DNA of 64,000 nt, taken from positions 1 through 64,000 of the forward strand of contig NZ_FNNZ01000016.1 in NCBI RefSeq assembly GCF_900106925.1, read 5' to 3'. How positions within the stretch are numbered: position 1 is the first letter of the stretch; every line of letters starts with the position of its first letter. The translations under genes were made by a program, and so were the position numbers. The notes beneath the pieces were generated by a model, which did not search any database, was not told where the DNA came from, and worked only from the letters and a program-made list of their open reading frames with translations. Shown here piece by piece: positions 53,567 to 63,032 of the stretch. Source of the DNA: Thiocapsa roseopersicina (GTDB taxonomy: Bacteria > Pseudomonadota > Gammaproteobacteria > Chromatiales > Chromatiaceae).

Positions 53567-54931
53567 ATGAGCACGGAGAAATACGAGCATCCCGACCCGA
53601 GCGTCGAGAACGGGCACCTCTACGGCCGTCAGACCCGGCTCGCGCTCGACAACTTCGCGATCGGCGGGCGTCCCCTGCCGCCGGCCTTCATCCAGGCGCT
53701 GGGGCTGATCAAGGCCTGTGCCGCGCGGGTCAACGGCCGTCTCGGGGTGGTCTCTACCGACCTCGCCGAGGCCATCGAGGTTGCGGCGCAGCACGTCGCC
53801 GCGGGCGAGCTGGATGACCAGTTTCCGGTCGACATCTACCAGACCGGCTCCGGCACCTCAAGCAACATGAACGCGAACGAGGTCATTGCGACCCTGGCCT
53901 CACGTGCCTTGGGGCGGACGGTGCACCCGAACGACGACGTTAATCGCGGCCAGAGCAGCAACGACGTGATCCCCACGGCGATCCATGTTGCCGCGGCGCT
54001 TGCGCTGCCCGCCCTGCGCCGGGCCGTCGAAGACCTCGCAGGCGCCATCGAACGACGCGCAGACGCGCATCGGAGCCTCGTCAAGACCGGCCGAACCCAC
54101 CTGATGGACGCGGTCCCGCTGACCCTGGGCCAAGAGTTCGGCGGCTGGGCGGCACAGCTTCGCACCGATCTCGAGCGCCTCGACGACACCGCCCGGCGTC
54201 TGCTGAAGATCGCCCAGGGCGGCACCGCGGTCGGCACCGGCGTCAATACCCACCCCCGCTTTGCCGAGACATTCGCCGCCGAGCTGTCGCACCGGACCGG
54301 ACTCGCCTTCGCACCGGCGGACGATCTCAGGGCAGCGATCGCCGGTCAGGACACGGCGGTCGAGCTCAGCGGCCAGCTCCGGGTCCTGGCGCTGACCCTG
54401 ATGAAGATCGCCAACGACCTGCGCTGGATGGCCAGCGGACCGGCCGCCGGGCTCGCCGAGATCCGGCTGCCGGCGCTGCAGGCCGGCAGCAGCATCATGC
54501 CGGGCAAGGTCAATCCGGTGATCCCGGAGGCCGTGGCCATGGCCTGTGTTCAGGTCGTCGGACTGGATACGGCCATCGCACTGGCCGCGCAGGACAACCG
54601 CTTCCAGCTCTGTACCATGCTGCCCTTGATCGCTGCGGACCTGCTCGAGCAGATCGGCCTGCTGACGCGCGCCAGCGGGGCGCTGGGCGAGAAAGCCATC
54701 GACGGCCTCGGCGTCAACGCGGCGGGAATCAAGCACGCCTTGGAGCGCAATACGATGCTCGCTACCGCACTCGCCCCGGTCATCGGCTACGACGCCGCGG
54801 CGGCGATTGCCCGGCGCGCGCTGGACGAGGACCGACCCGTGCGCGAGATCGCCCGAGAGGACACCGATCTGGCCGACGCCGAGCTGGATCGGCTGCTCGA
54901 CCCCCGCCGCCTTGCGGGCTTGACGGACTGA
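53567..54931 (+). CDS. fumC: Fumarase, class II
   Basis: The 454-residue oxygen-stable fumarase converts fumarate and malate in the TCA cycle. Conserved regions are TGSGTSSNMNANEV, the catalytic His in KTGRTHLMDAVPLTLGQE, and the superfamily signature GSSIMPGKVNPV. The ATG at 53567 is used; the frame continues upstream without homology. N-terminal length matches FumC. A stem-loop at 54941-54965 follows the gene. Confidence 0.95.
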   Translation: MSTEKYEHPDPSVENGHLYGRQTRLALDNFAIGGRPLPPAFIQALGLIKACAARVNGRLGVVSTDLAEAIEVAAQHVAAGELDDQFPVDIYQTGSGTSSNMNANEVIATLASRALGRTVHPNDDVNRGQSSNDVIPTAIHVAAALALPALRRAVEDLAGAIERRADAHRSLVKTGRTHLMDAVPLTLGQEFGGWAAQLRTDLERLDDTARRLLKIAQGGTAVGTGVNTHPRFAETFAAELSHRTGLAFAPADDLRAAIAGQDTAVELSGQLRVLALTLMKIANDLRWMASGPAAGLAEIRLPALQAGSSIMPGKVNPVIPEAVAMACVQVVGLDTAIALAAQDNRFQLCTMLPLIAADLLEQIGLLTRASGALGEKAIDGLGVNAAGIKHALERNTMLATALAPVIGYDAAAAIARRALDEDRPVREIAREDTDLADAELDRLLDPRRLAGLTD

Positions 54932-54940
54932 CCGGGACGC

Positions 54941-54965
54941 CCGGTCGGGTCCGGCAGCCGACCGG
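54941..54965. terminator. Stem-loop between convergent genes
   Basis: CCGGTCGG (54941-54948) pairs with CCGACCGG (54958-54965) around nine bases. There is no strong T tract, so terminator function is probable by position only. Confidence 0.5.
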
Positions 54966-54968
54966 CCG

Positions 54969-56396
54969 CTAGAAACTGGACCAGCCGAGGGTCTCGCCGA
55001 TCCATGCCCGCAAGGACCGCACCGCGGAGCGATCCTCCCAGGTGTCGTAGGGATCGGAAACCTGCCAATCCGGCTCGTTGCGCCAGCGTTGCTCGAACCA
55101 GGTCAGCGCAGCGCGGAGGAAGGGATCATCCGCCGGACCCACGACAAGGACATTCGTCTCCAGGTTGAAGTCGTCCAGATTTCGTCGGGTGAAATTCGAC
55201 GACCCGGTGATGAGGACGACTTGGCCATCGGCGCGTTCCAGAACAAGCTGCTTGGCGTGACATTGCTCCCCGGTAGTACGACACCAGCGCACCGGGATTC
55301 CGGAATCGTGGAAACGTCGCCCGGTCTGGCGATTGGGGATTCCACTCTTCTCCCGGCCGAACGCATCCCGGTTGGGGTCGAGTAGGATTCGGACATCGAC
55401 CCCTCGACCCGAGGCGTCCTTGACGGCCCGGATCAGCGCCTCGTGCGAGAAATAGAACATGGCGATATCGAGCCGATCCCCGCGAGCAGCGCTTTGGATC
55501 GTGTCGAGTGCCGCCTCCCGGATTCGGCTTTCGGTGATGATCCGTGCCTGAAGTGGACTCTGCGCCGGCGCGCCCTGATCGGCGGGGATCTCGAAGGGCA
55601 CCTGCCCGGCTGAAAAGCGGATCACGGCGGTTTCGGTGTCCAGGAGATCCAGTGCCGCTTGGCCGCGAAACACCACAGCCGTGTTCACATGGGCGCTGCT
55701 CGCGTCGTGTGGATTGGCCGACGTCACCAGTGCCACCCAGTCATCGCCGTCATCGGCCACGAGTGTCTTGCGGTGATTGGCCTTGAGGTTTAGCAGGGCG
55801 AAATAGGTCCGAAGCGTAACCGCCTCCTCGCCCACCGGATTGGGCAGCCAGCCCCGGGTACTGTTGCCGAGCCACTTGCAGCAGAGTCGCCACGGCGCCG
55901 ACCAGAAGGGGTTGGGATCGCGCAGTCGGCCCAGATCGGTATAGACCAGATGCGCACCTGCTGCCTCGAGCGCATCCAGGTGCGGCGCCGCGACGCCCCC
56001 GTAGAGGTTGTTGAAGGGGTCGGTGATGATGATCGTCACGAGCCCCGGCCGGTCGCGCATGCGCTGCAGCAGGTTCTCCGTCAGCTCCCGAGACAGGGGC
56101 CGATGGGTCTCCGTGATCGTTTCCTGCATGGCATTGAACAGAAACATATCCAGCACCAGCAGCCTGTCTGCACCCTGGATCAGCTCGAAAACGCGATCGA
56201 AGATGACCTGTCGCGTGTGGCGTTCTCCCTCGGCATCCACCCAGGTGTGATCGGCGAGAAACTCCATGTCATGCACCGGGCGCAGCGGTGCGGCAACGCT
56301 GATTCCGGGCGGCAGGGGCTTGTACGCATGATAGAAGCCGTTGCCCAGAACAAGGGCGAGGAGCAGCAGCAGAATGCGTTTCATCACCGAATTCAT
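54969..56396 (-). CDS. Phospholipase D-like protein, membrane-anchored
   Basis: The 475-residue protein has an N-terminal hydrophobic helix (about 6-22) and two HKD-type motifs: [21 protein letters not shown] near residue 208 and [24 protein letters not shown] near 385. This is the PLD superfamily, whose members cleave or transfer phosphatidyl groups or hydrolyse nucleic acids. It differs from cardiolipin synthase in lacking the second membrane helix and in the long spacing between motifs, so a periplasmic phosphodiesterase is also possible. It lies between fumC and a divergent carbonic anhydrase gene. Confidence 0.83.
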   Translation of the reverse strand: MNSVMKRILLLLLALVLGNGFYHAYKPLPPGISVAAPLRPVHDMEFLADHTWVDAEGERHTRQVIFDRVFELIQGADRLLVLDMFLFNAMQETITETHRPLSRELTENLLQRMRDRPGLVTIIITDPFNNLYGGVAAPHLDALEAAGAHLVYTDLGRLRDPNPFWSAPWRLCCKWLGNSTRGWLPNPVGEEAVTLRTYFALLNLKANHRKTLVADDGDDWVALVTSANPHDASSAHVNTAVVFRGQAALDLLDTETAVIRFSAGQVPFEIPADQGAPAQSPLQARIITESRIREAALDTIQSAARGDRLDIAMFYFSHEALIRAVKDASGRGVDVRILLDPNRDAFGREKSGIPNRQTGRRFHDSGIPVRWCRTTGEQCHAKQLVLERADGQVVLITGSSNFTRRNLDDFNLETNVLVVGPADDPFLRAALTWFEQRWRNEPDWQVSDPYDTWEDRSAVRSLRAWIGETLGWSSF

Positions 56397-56608
56397 CGAC
56401 AGGTCATGGGTTTAATGAGCCTACTCTGCTTCACCGTGGATCCGAGTCCGCCCGGGGGCACGCCGCGCAACCTGATCTGACCGAGACGCGCCCGGCCGAC
56501 AGTCGAAAAACCGTCCCCATCGCCCCATGTCGACGAAGGGCGAGCATCTCGACCGAGCGCCGACGCATCGCCCTCGACAACAGGCGCATCCACCAGACGA
56601 GGATCACC

Positions 56609-57190
56609 ATGAGCCAGACACTCGAAGAGGTCTTGAACGCCAACGCCGCCTATGCGGCGGACTTCGACAAGGGCGACTTGCCGATGCCCCCGGGGCGGCA
56701 TTTCGCCATCTTGACCTGTATGGACGCACGCCTCGATCCGGCCAAATACGCCGGACTCGCCGAAGGCGATGCACATGTCATCCGCAACGCCGGCGGTCGC
56801 GCCAGCGACGATGCGATCCGCTCGCTGGTCATTTCCTACAAGCTGCTCGGGACCAGAGAGTGGTTCGTCATCCATCACACCGATTGCGGCATGGAGACCT
56901 TCACCGACGAGATTATGCGCGGTCTGCTCGCCAGTAGCCTGAAAACCGCCAGTGTGGATGCCTCCGGCTGGCACGACAGCGGCGAGGGGCCGGGCTCGAC
57001 CGAGGGGAACTACGTCGACTGGCTGACCATCAAGGACAACGCACAAAGCGTCGTCGAGGACGTTCGGCGGATCCGTCGGCACCCCCTTGTTCCGGGCGAG
57101 ATTCCGATCTACGGCTACATCTACGACGTGCGCACCGGCAAGTTGGTCGAGGTGCCGGACGCGACTCGCATCGGTGCGGCATTGCCTTGA
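56609..57190 (+). CDS. Beta-carbonic anhydrase
   Basis: The 193-residue zinc enzyme interconverts carbon dioxide and bicarbonate. Metal and catalytic residues are C37-x-D39-x-R41 in LTCMDARLD, and H90 with C93 in [12 protein letters not shown]. This is the compact beta class related to mycobacterial Rv1284-type proteins. GAGGATCACC precedes the ATG. In a carbon-fixing bacterium it would aid bicarbonate supply. A 10-bp palindrome at 57212-57237 lies after the stop. Confidence 0.92.
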   Translation: MSQTLEEVLNANAAYAADFDKGDLPMPPGRHFAILTCMDARLDPAKYAGLAEGDAHVIRNAGGRASDDAIRSLVISYKLLGTREWFVIHHTDCGMETFTDEIMRGLLASSLKTASVDASGWHDSGEGPGSTEGNYVDWLTIKDNAQSVVEDVRRIRRHPLVPGEIPIYGYIYDVRTGKLVEVPDATRIGAALP

Positions 57191-57211
57191 TTTAAGCCGG
57201 GCGAACGTTCT

Positions 57212-57237
57212 CGTGACACCGCTCCGGCGGTGTCACG
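57212..57237. repeat. Palindrome CGTGACACCG...CGGTGTCACG
   Basis: A perfect 10-bp stem with a six-base loop (CTCCGG). The same GTGACACC/GGTGTCAC stem occurs at 22084-22109. It may serve as a terminator for the carbonic anhydrase gene, but no T tract follows. Confidence 0.6.
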
Positions 57238-57311
57238 TCTCCTTCGGCCCACCGCGCCGTGAGTCACCCGTTCGAATACCTCGGCAAGCCTCCCACGCAG
57301 AAACCTGCACC

Positions 57312-57334
57312 AAAAAAAACCCGCTTGCGCGGGC
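57312..57334 (-). terminator. Intrinsic terminator of the rpmB-rpmG operon
   Basis: On the minus strand a CCCGC/GCGGG stem with four-base loop (57320-57333) is followed by eight T residues (57319-57312). It lies about 70 bases after the rpmG stop. Confidence 0.85.
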
Positions 57335-57403
57335 TTGTTCTAAAGTGCCGTCACAAGCGCCGCGACTCGGTAAGAGTCGAAGGCTCCGCGGCGATGGAAG
57401 GCG

Positions 57404-57571
57404 CTACTTGATCTTGCCTTCCTTATACATCACGTGCTGCCGGACGACGGGATCGAATTTCTTGATCTCCATCTTGCCCGGCTGATTGCGTTTGTTCTTG
57501 GTGGTCGTATAGAAATGACCGGTACCGGCGCTGGAATTGAGCCGGATCTTATCGCGTGCTGCCTTGGCCAT
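57404..57571 (-). CDS. rpmG: 50S ribosomal protein L33
   Basis: The 55-residue large-subunit protein reads [16 protein letters not shown] at the start and ends YKEGKIK, the same length as E. coli L33. The mid-section [18 protein letters not shown] is typical; there are no zinc-binding cysteines. It is downstream of rpmB with 14 bases between them and followed by a strong intrinsic terminator. Confidence 0.95.
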   Translation of the reverse strand: MAKAARDKIRLNSSAGTGHFYTTTKNKRNQPGKMEIKKFDPVVRQHVMYKEGKIK

Positions 57572-57585
57572 GGTGTGCCCTCCGG

Positions 57586-57822
57586 TTAGACCTTATCGCC
57601 GCGTGCACGGATCTCGCCGAGCACGATGTCGATACCGCGCTTGTCGATGATGCGCATGCCCTTCGTGGAAACCCGCAGCTTGACCCAGCGCTTCTCGCTC
57701 TCCACCCAAAACCGATGGTCGTGGAGATTGGGCAGAAAACGCCGCTTCGTTCTGTTGTTCGCGTGCGAGACGTTATTGCCGGTAATCGGGCGCTTACCGG
57801 TGACCTGGCATACCTTGGACAT
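57586..57822 (-). CDS. rpmB: 50S ribosomal protein L28
   Basis: The 78-residue protein opens [20 protein letters not shown] and has [18 protein letters not shown] and [14 protein letters not shown], identical in design and length to E. coli L28. The start has an upstream purine stretch. It is the promoter-proximal gene of the conserved rpmB-rpmG operon. Confidence 0.96.
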   Translation of the reverse strand: MSKVCQVTGKRPITGNNVSHANNRTKRRFLPNLHDHRFWVESEKRWVKLRVSTKGMRIIDKRGIDIVLGEIRARGDKV

Positions 57823-57967
57823 GGCGGAATCCCTAGAATTCGGAGGTCGTGCTTCGGGGTAGAAAGAAGCGGAAAGCTAACATGTTTCCGCGATTCGACG
57901 CAACGCAAAATTCCTTGTCGTCGTCATCGGCCGAACCGTGTATGCGTTTTTTTGCCGCCCCGAGCCC

Positions 57968-57996
57968 GTGACAAGTGCGCGCAGCACGACTATACT
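57968..57996 (+). promoter_or_regulatory. Promoter for tRNA-Cys
   Basis: -35 GTGACA (57968-57973), 17-base spacer, -10 TATACT (57991-57996), 10 bases before the mature tRNA start. A GC-rich discriminator (GGCTCG) follows, typical of stable-RNA promoters. Confidence 0.7.
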
Positions 57997-58006
57997 TTCC
58001 GGCTCG

Positions 58007-58080
58007 GGCTGAGTGGCAGAGTGGTCATGCAGCGGCCTGCAAAGCCGTGCACCCCGGTTCGATTCCGGGCTCAGCCTCCA
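58007..58080 (+). tRNA. tRNA-Cys (GCA)
   Basis: 74 bases with the CCA end encoded. The acceptor stem is GGCTGAG/CTCAGCC, the anticodon loop is CTGCAAA (anticodon GCA) and the T-arm is CCGG-TTCGATT-CCGG. Confidence 0.93.
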
Positions 58081-58202
58081 TCATCAATCCCCGCCGGAAC
58101 TCTTCGCCGATTGTTTGCTCGTAGGGTGTCGCCCCTTGTCTAGTTAAGGATCGCACGACGCACGAGCAGACGGACTCATCCGACAACCTAAACGGACGCC
58201 GC

Positions 58203-58287
58203 GCCCGGGTGGCGAAACTGGTAGACGCAAGGGACTTAAAATCCCTCGACTTCGGTCATGCGGGTTCGAGTCCCGCCCCGGGCACCA
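58203..58287 (+). tRNA. tRNA-Leu (TAA)
   Basis: 85 bases including CCA. The acceptor is GCCCGGG/CCCGGGC and the anticodon loop is CTTAAAA (anticodon TAA). A long variable arm (CTCGACTTCGGTCATG) is typical of a class II tRNA. It lies 123 bases after tRNA-Cys and 20 before the HlyD gene. Confidence 0.93.
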
Positions 58288-58306
58288 TCCCTCTTCGGAC
58301 GGACTC

Positions 58307-59533
58307 ATGTCGGAGCAAGATCCCCTCAAAGAGCTGCACATCGACCGCGCCGACCGTGACGGCGGCGGTCGCCGCGGGCTTTGGCTCATTCTCGCGATCG
58401 TCCTTGTCGGCGCCCTCGGCGGCGGCGCCTACTATAGGGTCTCGGAAAGCCCGATTCCGGTGGATGTCGCGATCGCGCAGGCACCGTCCGCGGGTCCGAC
58501 GGCCGTCCTGGATGCGACCGGTTATGTGATCGCCCGCCGGCAGGCGACGGTGTCGAGCAAGATCTCGGGCAAGCTTGCCGAGGTCTTGATCGAGGAAGGT
58601 GTGGAGGTCGAAGCGGATCAGGTGCTTGCACGTCTCGACGACACGGACGCAAAGGCGCAGCTGGATCTCGCCCGGGCGCGTCTGGCGGCAGCCCAAGCCC
58701 GCCTCGGCGAGATCCAGGTCCAGTTGGAGCAGGCCCGTCGAGGGCTCGAGCGACAAACCGAGCTGCGTTCGCGCCAACTGGCTTCGGAGGAGGCGCTCGA
58801 AACCGCCGCGACGCAGGTCCAGACCCTCTCTGCCCAGCTCCAGGCACAGCGCAGTCAGGTCCGGGTGTCCGATGCCGAGGTCGCGGTCGCACAGGTCGCC
58901 TACGACAACACGGTCGTGCGCGCCCCCTTCGCGGGGGTCATCGTCGCGAAGGCGGCCCAGCCCGGCGAGATCGTCTCGCCGATGTCGGCCGGCGGCGGCT
59001 TCACCCGCACCGGGATCGGGACCATCGTGGATATGGATTCGCTGGAGATCGAAGTCGACGTCAACGAGGCATTCATCAATCGTGTCAGACCCGACCAGCC
59101 GGTTCAGGCGGTGCTCGACGCCTATCCGGATTGGACGATCCCGGCATCGGTGATCGCGATCATCCCCACGGCGGACCGCAGCAAGGCGACGGTGCGGGTG
59201 CGGATCCGGATCGACGCGAAGGACCCGCGCCTGATCCCGGAGATGGGCGTGCGGGTGTCCTTCCTTCAAGACGACACCGAGATATCGGACGGTGCGACCG
59301 ACGGGGTGCTGATCCCCGCGGGCGCAATCCGTGAGCACGGCGAAGGCGGCCTCGTCTTCGTCCTGGACGGCGATCATGTCCGCGAACGGCAGGTGGCCGT
59401 CGGCGAGGAGATCGGCGATCGACGCCGCATCGCGCAGGGCCTGACTGCGGGCGAGCGCGTCGTGCGCGATCCGCCTCTCGCGTTGGCAGATGGGATGCGA
59501 GTGTCGCCGCGAGGTGAGGTTGAAACCCCGTGA
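58307..59533 (+). CDS. MacA-like periplasmic adaptor (HlyD family)
   Basis: The 408-residue protein has a membrane helix at about 26-44, the lipoyl half ATVSSKISGKLAEVLIEEGV, an alpha-hairpin coiled coil (ARLAAAQARLGEIQVQLEQA), the second half VRAPFAGVIVAKAAQPGEIV, and beta-barrel/MP domains. It is the first gene of a complete exporter with an ATPase and two FtsX permeases encoded downstream. The next gene begins 38 bases after its stop. Confidence 0.9.
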   Translation: MSEQDPLKELHIDRADRDGGGRRGLWLILAIVLVGALGGGAYYRVSESPIPVDVAIAQAPSAGPTAVLDATGYVIARRQATVSSKISGKLAEVLIEEGVEVEADQVLARLDDTDAKAQLDLARARLAAAQARLGEIQVQLEQARRGLERQTELRSRQLASEEALETAATQVQTLSAQLQAQRSQVRVSDAEVAVAQVAYDNTVVRAPFAGVIVAKAAQPGEIVSPMSAGGGFTRTGIGTIVDMDSLEIEVDVNEAFINRVRPDQPVQAVLDAYPDWTIPASVIAIIPTADRSKATVRVRIRIDAKDPRLIPEMGVRVSFLQDDTEISDGATDGVLIPAGAIREHGEGGLVFVLDGDHVRERQVAVGEEIGDRRRIAQGLTAGERVVRDPPLALADGMRVSPRGEVETP

Positions 59534-59570
59534 CGCCGAACAGATCGGATTGAATCTCCGGCCCGAAACC

Positions 59571-60299
59571 ATGTCCGAGGTGACCCCGACCCCCGAATCC
59601 CACGGCCCCGAACCCTTGGTCGCCATCCGCGGCGTCAGCAAGGTCTACGAGCGCGGAAGACAACGCATCGAGGTCCTGCATCATGTCGACCTGGATATTC
59701 CGGAGGGCGATTTTCTCGCCTTGATGGGGCCGTCAGGATCGGGCAAGAGCACGCTGCTCAACATGATCGCAGGGCTGGATCTGCCGACCGAAGGCTCCTT
59801 GAGCGTCGCCGGACATCGGATCGATCGGATGTCCTCCACCGAGCTCGCACGCTGGAGGGCGGCTAATGTCGGCTTCGTCTTTCAGTTCTACAATCTCCTG
59901 CCGGCACTCTCGGCACAGAAGAACGTCGAGCTCCCGCTGCTGCTGACCCGGCTGTCCGGGGCACGGCGCAGGCGCAACGCGGCGATCGCGCTTGATCTGG
60001 TCGGACTCGCCGACCGCGCATCGCACAAACCCAACGAGCTCTCCGGCGGCCAGCAGCAGCGCGTCGCAATTGCCCGCGCGATCGTGTCGGATCCGACGCT
60101 CTTGGTCTGCGACGAGCCCACGGGCGATCTCGACCGTCACTCCGCCGAGGAGGTGTTGACCCTCCTGCAACGGCTCAACCGCGAGTACGGCAAGACCATG
60201 ATCATGGTGACCCACGATCCAAAAGCGGCCGAGTTTGCGCGACGGGTCCTGCATTTGGATAAGGGGATTCTGGTCGAGCAAGCTGACATCGGAGCGTGA
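59571..60299 (+). CDS. ABC exporter ATP-binding protein (MacB/LolD type)
   Basis: The 242-residue ATPase has Walker A GPSGSGKST near residue 53, Q-loop FVFQFYNLLP, signature LSGGQQQRVAIARA, Walker B LLVCDEPTGDLD and H-loop VTHD. This is the MacB/LolD subclass that pairs with FtsX-like permeases. The start is at 59571. The stop is followed by a palindromic repeat (60302-60330). It may also serve the orphan permease at 50009, which lacks its own ATPase. Confidence 0.93.
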   Translation: MSEVTPTPESHGPEPLVAIRGVSKVYERGRQRIEVLHHVDLDIPEGDFLALMGPSGSGKSTLLNMIAGLDLPTEGSLSVAGHRIDRMSSTELARWRAANVGFVFQFYNLLPALSAQKNVELPLLLTRLSGARRRRNAAIALDLVGLADRASHKPNELSGGQQQRVAIARAIVSDPTLLVCDEPTGDLDRHSAEEVLTLLQRLNREYGKTMIMVTHDPKAAEFARRVLHLDKGILVEQADIGA

Positions 60300-60301
60300 A
60301 G

Positions 60302-60330
60302 GATGGGTTTCGCTGTGCTCTACCCATCCT
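60302..60330. repeat. REP-like palindrome GGATGGGT...ACCCATCC
   Basis: An 8-bp stem with a 13-base spacer. The sequence resembles a palindrome dispersed in many gammaproteobacterial genomes (GGATGGGTAGAGCG-type). It lies 3 bases after the ATPase stop, within the operon. Confidence 0.6.
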
Positions 60331-60354
60331 ACGTGCTGCTCCCGACGTCGGTCG

Positions 60355-60389
60355 GCAGGAGGCCGGAGGCAGGCGGCAGGCGGCTCCCC
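60355..60389. repeat. Imperfect heptanucleotide repeat
   Basis: Five 7-base units of the type GGCAGGN/GGCCGGA/GGCAGGC in the leader of the permease gene, ending 6 bases before its ATG and so overlapping the ribosome-binding region. Confidence 0.6.
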
Positions 60390-60394
60390 CCGAG

Positions 60395-61555
60395 ATGAAA
60401 TACCTCCCCCTCCTCTTCGCCGCGCTCATGCGCAAGAAGACGCGCACACTGCTGACCCTGCTTTCCGTAGCGGCGGCCTTTGCGCTCTTCGGCATGCTGG
60501 ATGCCGTGCGGGTGGCCTTCAACGCACCTCAGAGCGTGATCGGGATCGATCGGCTCATCACCTCCTCGCGCCTCTCGCTGATTCAGCCTTTGCCCTACGC
60601 GGATCTGGCCCGGATCCAGTCGACGCCCGGCGTGGAGGCGGTCACCTATGCGAGCTGGTTCGGCGGCATCTATCAGGACCCGAAGAACTTTTTCCCGAAC
60701 TTCCCGGTCGAGCCCGAGAGCTATCTCGACATGTATCCCGAGCTGGTCCTGCCCCAAGCGCAGCGCCAAGCCTTCCTCAAGACGCGTACCGCGGCGATCG
60801 TCGGCGAGGCGCTCGCGGATCTGCACGGTTGGAAGGTCGGCGACAAGATCCCCTTGCGCCCGACCATCTATCCGCATCGCGACGGCGGGGAGGTCTGGAC
60901 CTTCGACCTCGTCGGCATCTTCAAGGCTGCCCAGCCGGAGCTTCGCGGCTCCGAGAAGCAGCTGTTGTTTCACCACACCGCGTTCGACGAAGGGCGCGAT
61001 ATCGGACAAGGCACGGTTGGTTGGTACATCGTGCGGGTCGAGGACGCATCGAAGGCTGACCAGGTCGCGCAGGCGATCGACCGCCAGTTCGCCAATTCCG
61101 CCTTCGAGACCCGCACCCAGAGCGAGCGCGAGTTCCAGCTCTCCTTCGCGAAGCAGATCGGCGACATCGGGCTCATCGTCACGGCGATCATGGCGGCGGT
61201 CTTCTTCACCCTGGTGCTGCTCACCGGCAATACCATGGCGCAATCCATCCGCGAGCGGATCCCCGAGCTGGCGGTGCTCAAGACACTCGGGTTCACCAAC
61301 CGCGCGGTCCTGCTTCTCGTCATGGCCGAGGCCCTCGTGCTGCTTCTGCTCGGGGGTCTGATCGGACTCGCGCTCGCCACTTTGGCCCTTCCGGTGATCG
61401 GCGAGGCCAGCTCCGGACAGCTCGACGTGGCGATGCGTCCGGAGAGCTGGGTGCTGGGGATCGGGCTGATGTCGACCATCGGCATCCTGGTCGGGCTGCC
61501 GCCGGCGCTCAAGGCGATGCGCCTTGGGATCGTCGATGCGTTGGCGGGCCGATGA
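60395..61555 (+). CDS. FtsX-type ABC permease, first subunit
   Basis: The 386-residue protein has an N-terminal membrane helix, a periplasmic MacB-like domain (about 45-255), and three C-terminal helices with RERIPELAVLKTLGFTNRAV, the FtsX cytoplasmic coupling loop. It starts 95 bases after the ATPase gene across a palindrome and heptamer repeats. It ends by overlapping the second permease start (ATGA), indicating tight coupling in a heterodimeric permease. Confidence 0.9.
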   Translation: MKYLPLLFAALMRKKTRTLLTLLSVAAAFALFGMLDAVRVAFNAPQSVIGIDRLITSSRLSLIQPLPYADLARIQSTPGVEAVTYASWFGGIYQDPKNFFPNFPVEPESYLDMYPELVLPQAQRQAFLKTRTAAIVGEALADLHGWKVGDKIPLRPTIYPHRDGGEVWTFDLVGIFKAAQPELRGSEKQLLFHHTAFDEGRDIGQGTVGWYIVRVEDASKADQVAQAIDRQFANSAFETRTQSEREFQLSFAKQIGDIGLIVTAIMAAVFFTLVLLTGNTMAQSIRERIPELAVLKTLGFTNRAVLLLVMAEALVLLLLGGLIGLALATLALPVIGEASSGQLDVAMRPESWVLGIGLMSTIGILVGLPPALKAMRLGIVDALAGR

Positions 61556-62898
61556 GCGAGCGACCGACCGCGTATAGCATCGCCCTGACTCGCATGCGCT
61601 CGACGCTGCCGACGGTCTCCGCCGGGCTCGCCATTGCAGCCTTCTTCGGAACCTGGATCCTGGCCCCGAGACTCATGATCCCGGTCGCGTTGATCTTCGT
61701 CGGCTGGCTGGCGCTGACGCGAACCGGGCGGCAGGCGCTCGCCGTCGCCCGGGTCGGGTTGAGCACGGTACCCGAGCGTCTCGGGGCGACCTCGGTCGTG
61801 GTGGTCGGTATCGCCGGGGTGGTCGGGGTGCTGGTCGCCCTACAGGCGATGGCTGCGGGCTTCGAGGCGACACTCAGTGGCGCGGGCAGCGACGACACCG
61901 CGCTGGTGCTGCGCGCCGCGGCCAATGCCGAGCTTTCTTCGGCGCTGGATCGCCCGTCCACGACGCTGATCATCCAGGCACCGGGCATCAAGCGCGACGC
62001 GAACGACCGCCCCGTCGCATCGGCCGAGGTCGTGGTCGTCGCCAGTGTCCCGAAGCGAACGACGGGGACGGATGCGAATCTCGAGGTCCGCGGGGTCGGT
62101 CCAGCCGCCTGGCAGATCCGTCCGCAGGTTCGGATTGTCGAAGGACGCCGCTTCCGGGCGGGGCTGCGCGAGCTGATCGTCGGTCGGGGCGCGTTGCAGC
62201 AGTTCAGCGGGGTCGAGATCGGCGACAGCATCGTCCTCAACAACCAGAACTGGTACATCGTCGGCGTCTTCGCCTCGGACGATACGCACGAGTCCGAGGT
62301 CTGGGGCGACGCCGAATCCATCGCGGCGGCCTATCGGCGCAACGGCTTTCAGTCCGTCGCCGTGCGGTTGACCGAGCCGGCGGCAATCGAGCGTCTGCGC
62401 ACCGCCTTGAGCGCCGACCCGCGCCTGAGGGTCGAGGTGCAGACCACGCGCGAGTATTACGGCAAACAGTCGGAGCGCCTTACCCGTGTGATCCGGGCGG
62501 TCGGCATCGGGATCGCCGTCATGATGGCGCTCGGTGCCGTCTTCGGCGCACTCAACACCATGTATGCGGCGGTCGCGAGCCGCGCGCGCGAGATCGCCAC
62601 CTTGCGCGCGCTGGGCTTCACCGGACTGCCGGTCGTCGTGGCCGTCATGCTCGAGACCATGGCCCTGGCCTGTGCCGGCGGGATCCTCGGGGCGGGGATC
62701 GCCTGGGCCTTGTTTCACGGCTTCACGGTCTCGACCCTGGGATCGAACTTCAGCCAGGTCGTCTTCCAGTTCCAGGTGACCCCGGAACTCCTGATTCGCG
62801 GCCTTCAGTGGGCGCTCGGCATCGGATTTATCGGGGGTATCTTCCCGGCGCTCCGCGCTGCAAGGCTTCCGGTGACGACGGCGTTGCGGGAGTCTTGA
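61552..62898 (+). CDS. FtsX-type ABC permease, second subunit
   Basis: The 448-residue protein has extra N-terminal helices (about 20-60), then the FtsX layout: an anchor helix, a periplasmic domain (about 105-300) and three helices with SRAREIATLRALGFTGLPVVV. It forms the second half of the permease with the preceding protein, giving the set adaptor-ATPase-permease-permease. The transported substrate is not evident. Confidence 0.9.
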   Translation: MSERPTAYSIALTRMRSTLPTVSAGLAIAAFFGTWILAPRLMIPVALIFVGWLALTRTGRQALAVARVGLSTVPERLGATSVVVVGIAGVVGVLVALQAMAAGFEATLSGAGSDDTALVLRAAANAELSSALDRPSTTLIIQAPGIKRDANDRPVASAEVVVVASVPKRTTGTDANLEVRGVGPAAWQIRPQVRIVEGRRFRAGLRELIVGRGALQQFSGVEIGDSIVLNNQNWYIVGVFASDDTHESEVWGDAESIAAAYRRNGFQSVAVRLTEPAAIERLRTALSADPRLRVEVQTTREYYGKQSERLTRVIRAVGIGIAVMMALGAVFGALNTMYAAVASRAREIATLRALGFTGLPVVVAVMLETMALACAGGILGAGIAWALFHGFTVSTLGSNFSQVVFQFQVTPELLIRGLQWALGIGFIGGIFPALRAARLPVTTALRES

Positions 62899-62926
62899 GC
62901 GGCAGCGTCCGCGCGCCGAGTTTAAT

Positions 62927-62955
62927 TTGATCCCCCAGAGACGGCCGACTAGACT
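62927..62955 (+). promoter_or_regulatory. Candidate promoter for the V-type ATPase operon
   Basis: -35 TTGATC (62927-62932), 17-base spacer, -10 TAGACT (62950-62955), about 78 bases before the ATG at 63033. The match is moderate. Confidence 0.45.
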
Positions 62956-63032
62956 CGGCGTCCGAGAATTCGGAGTCGCGCGACTGCACGTGACCTGAAG
63001 CAGGCACCCAAACACGCGGGGAAAGACGTCCG

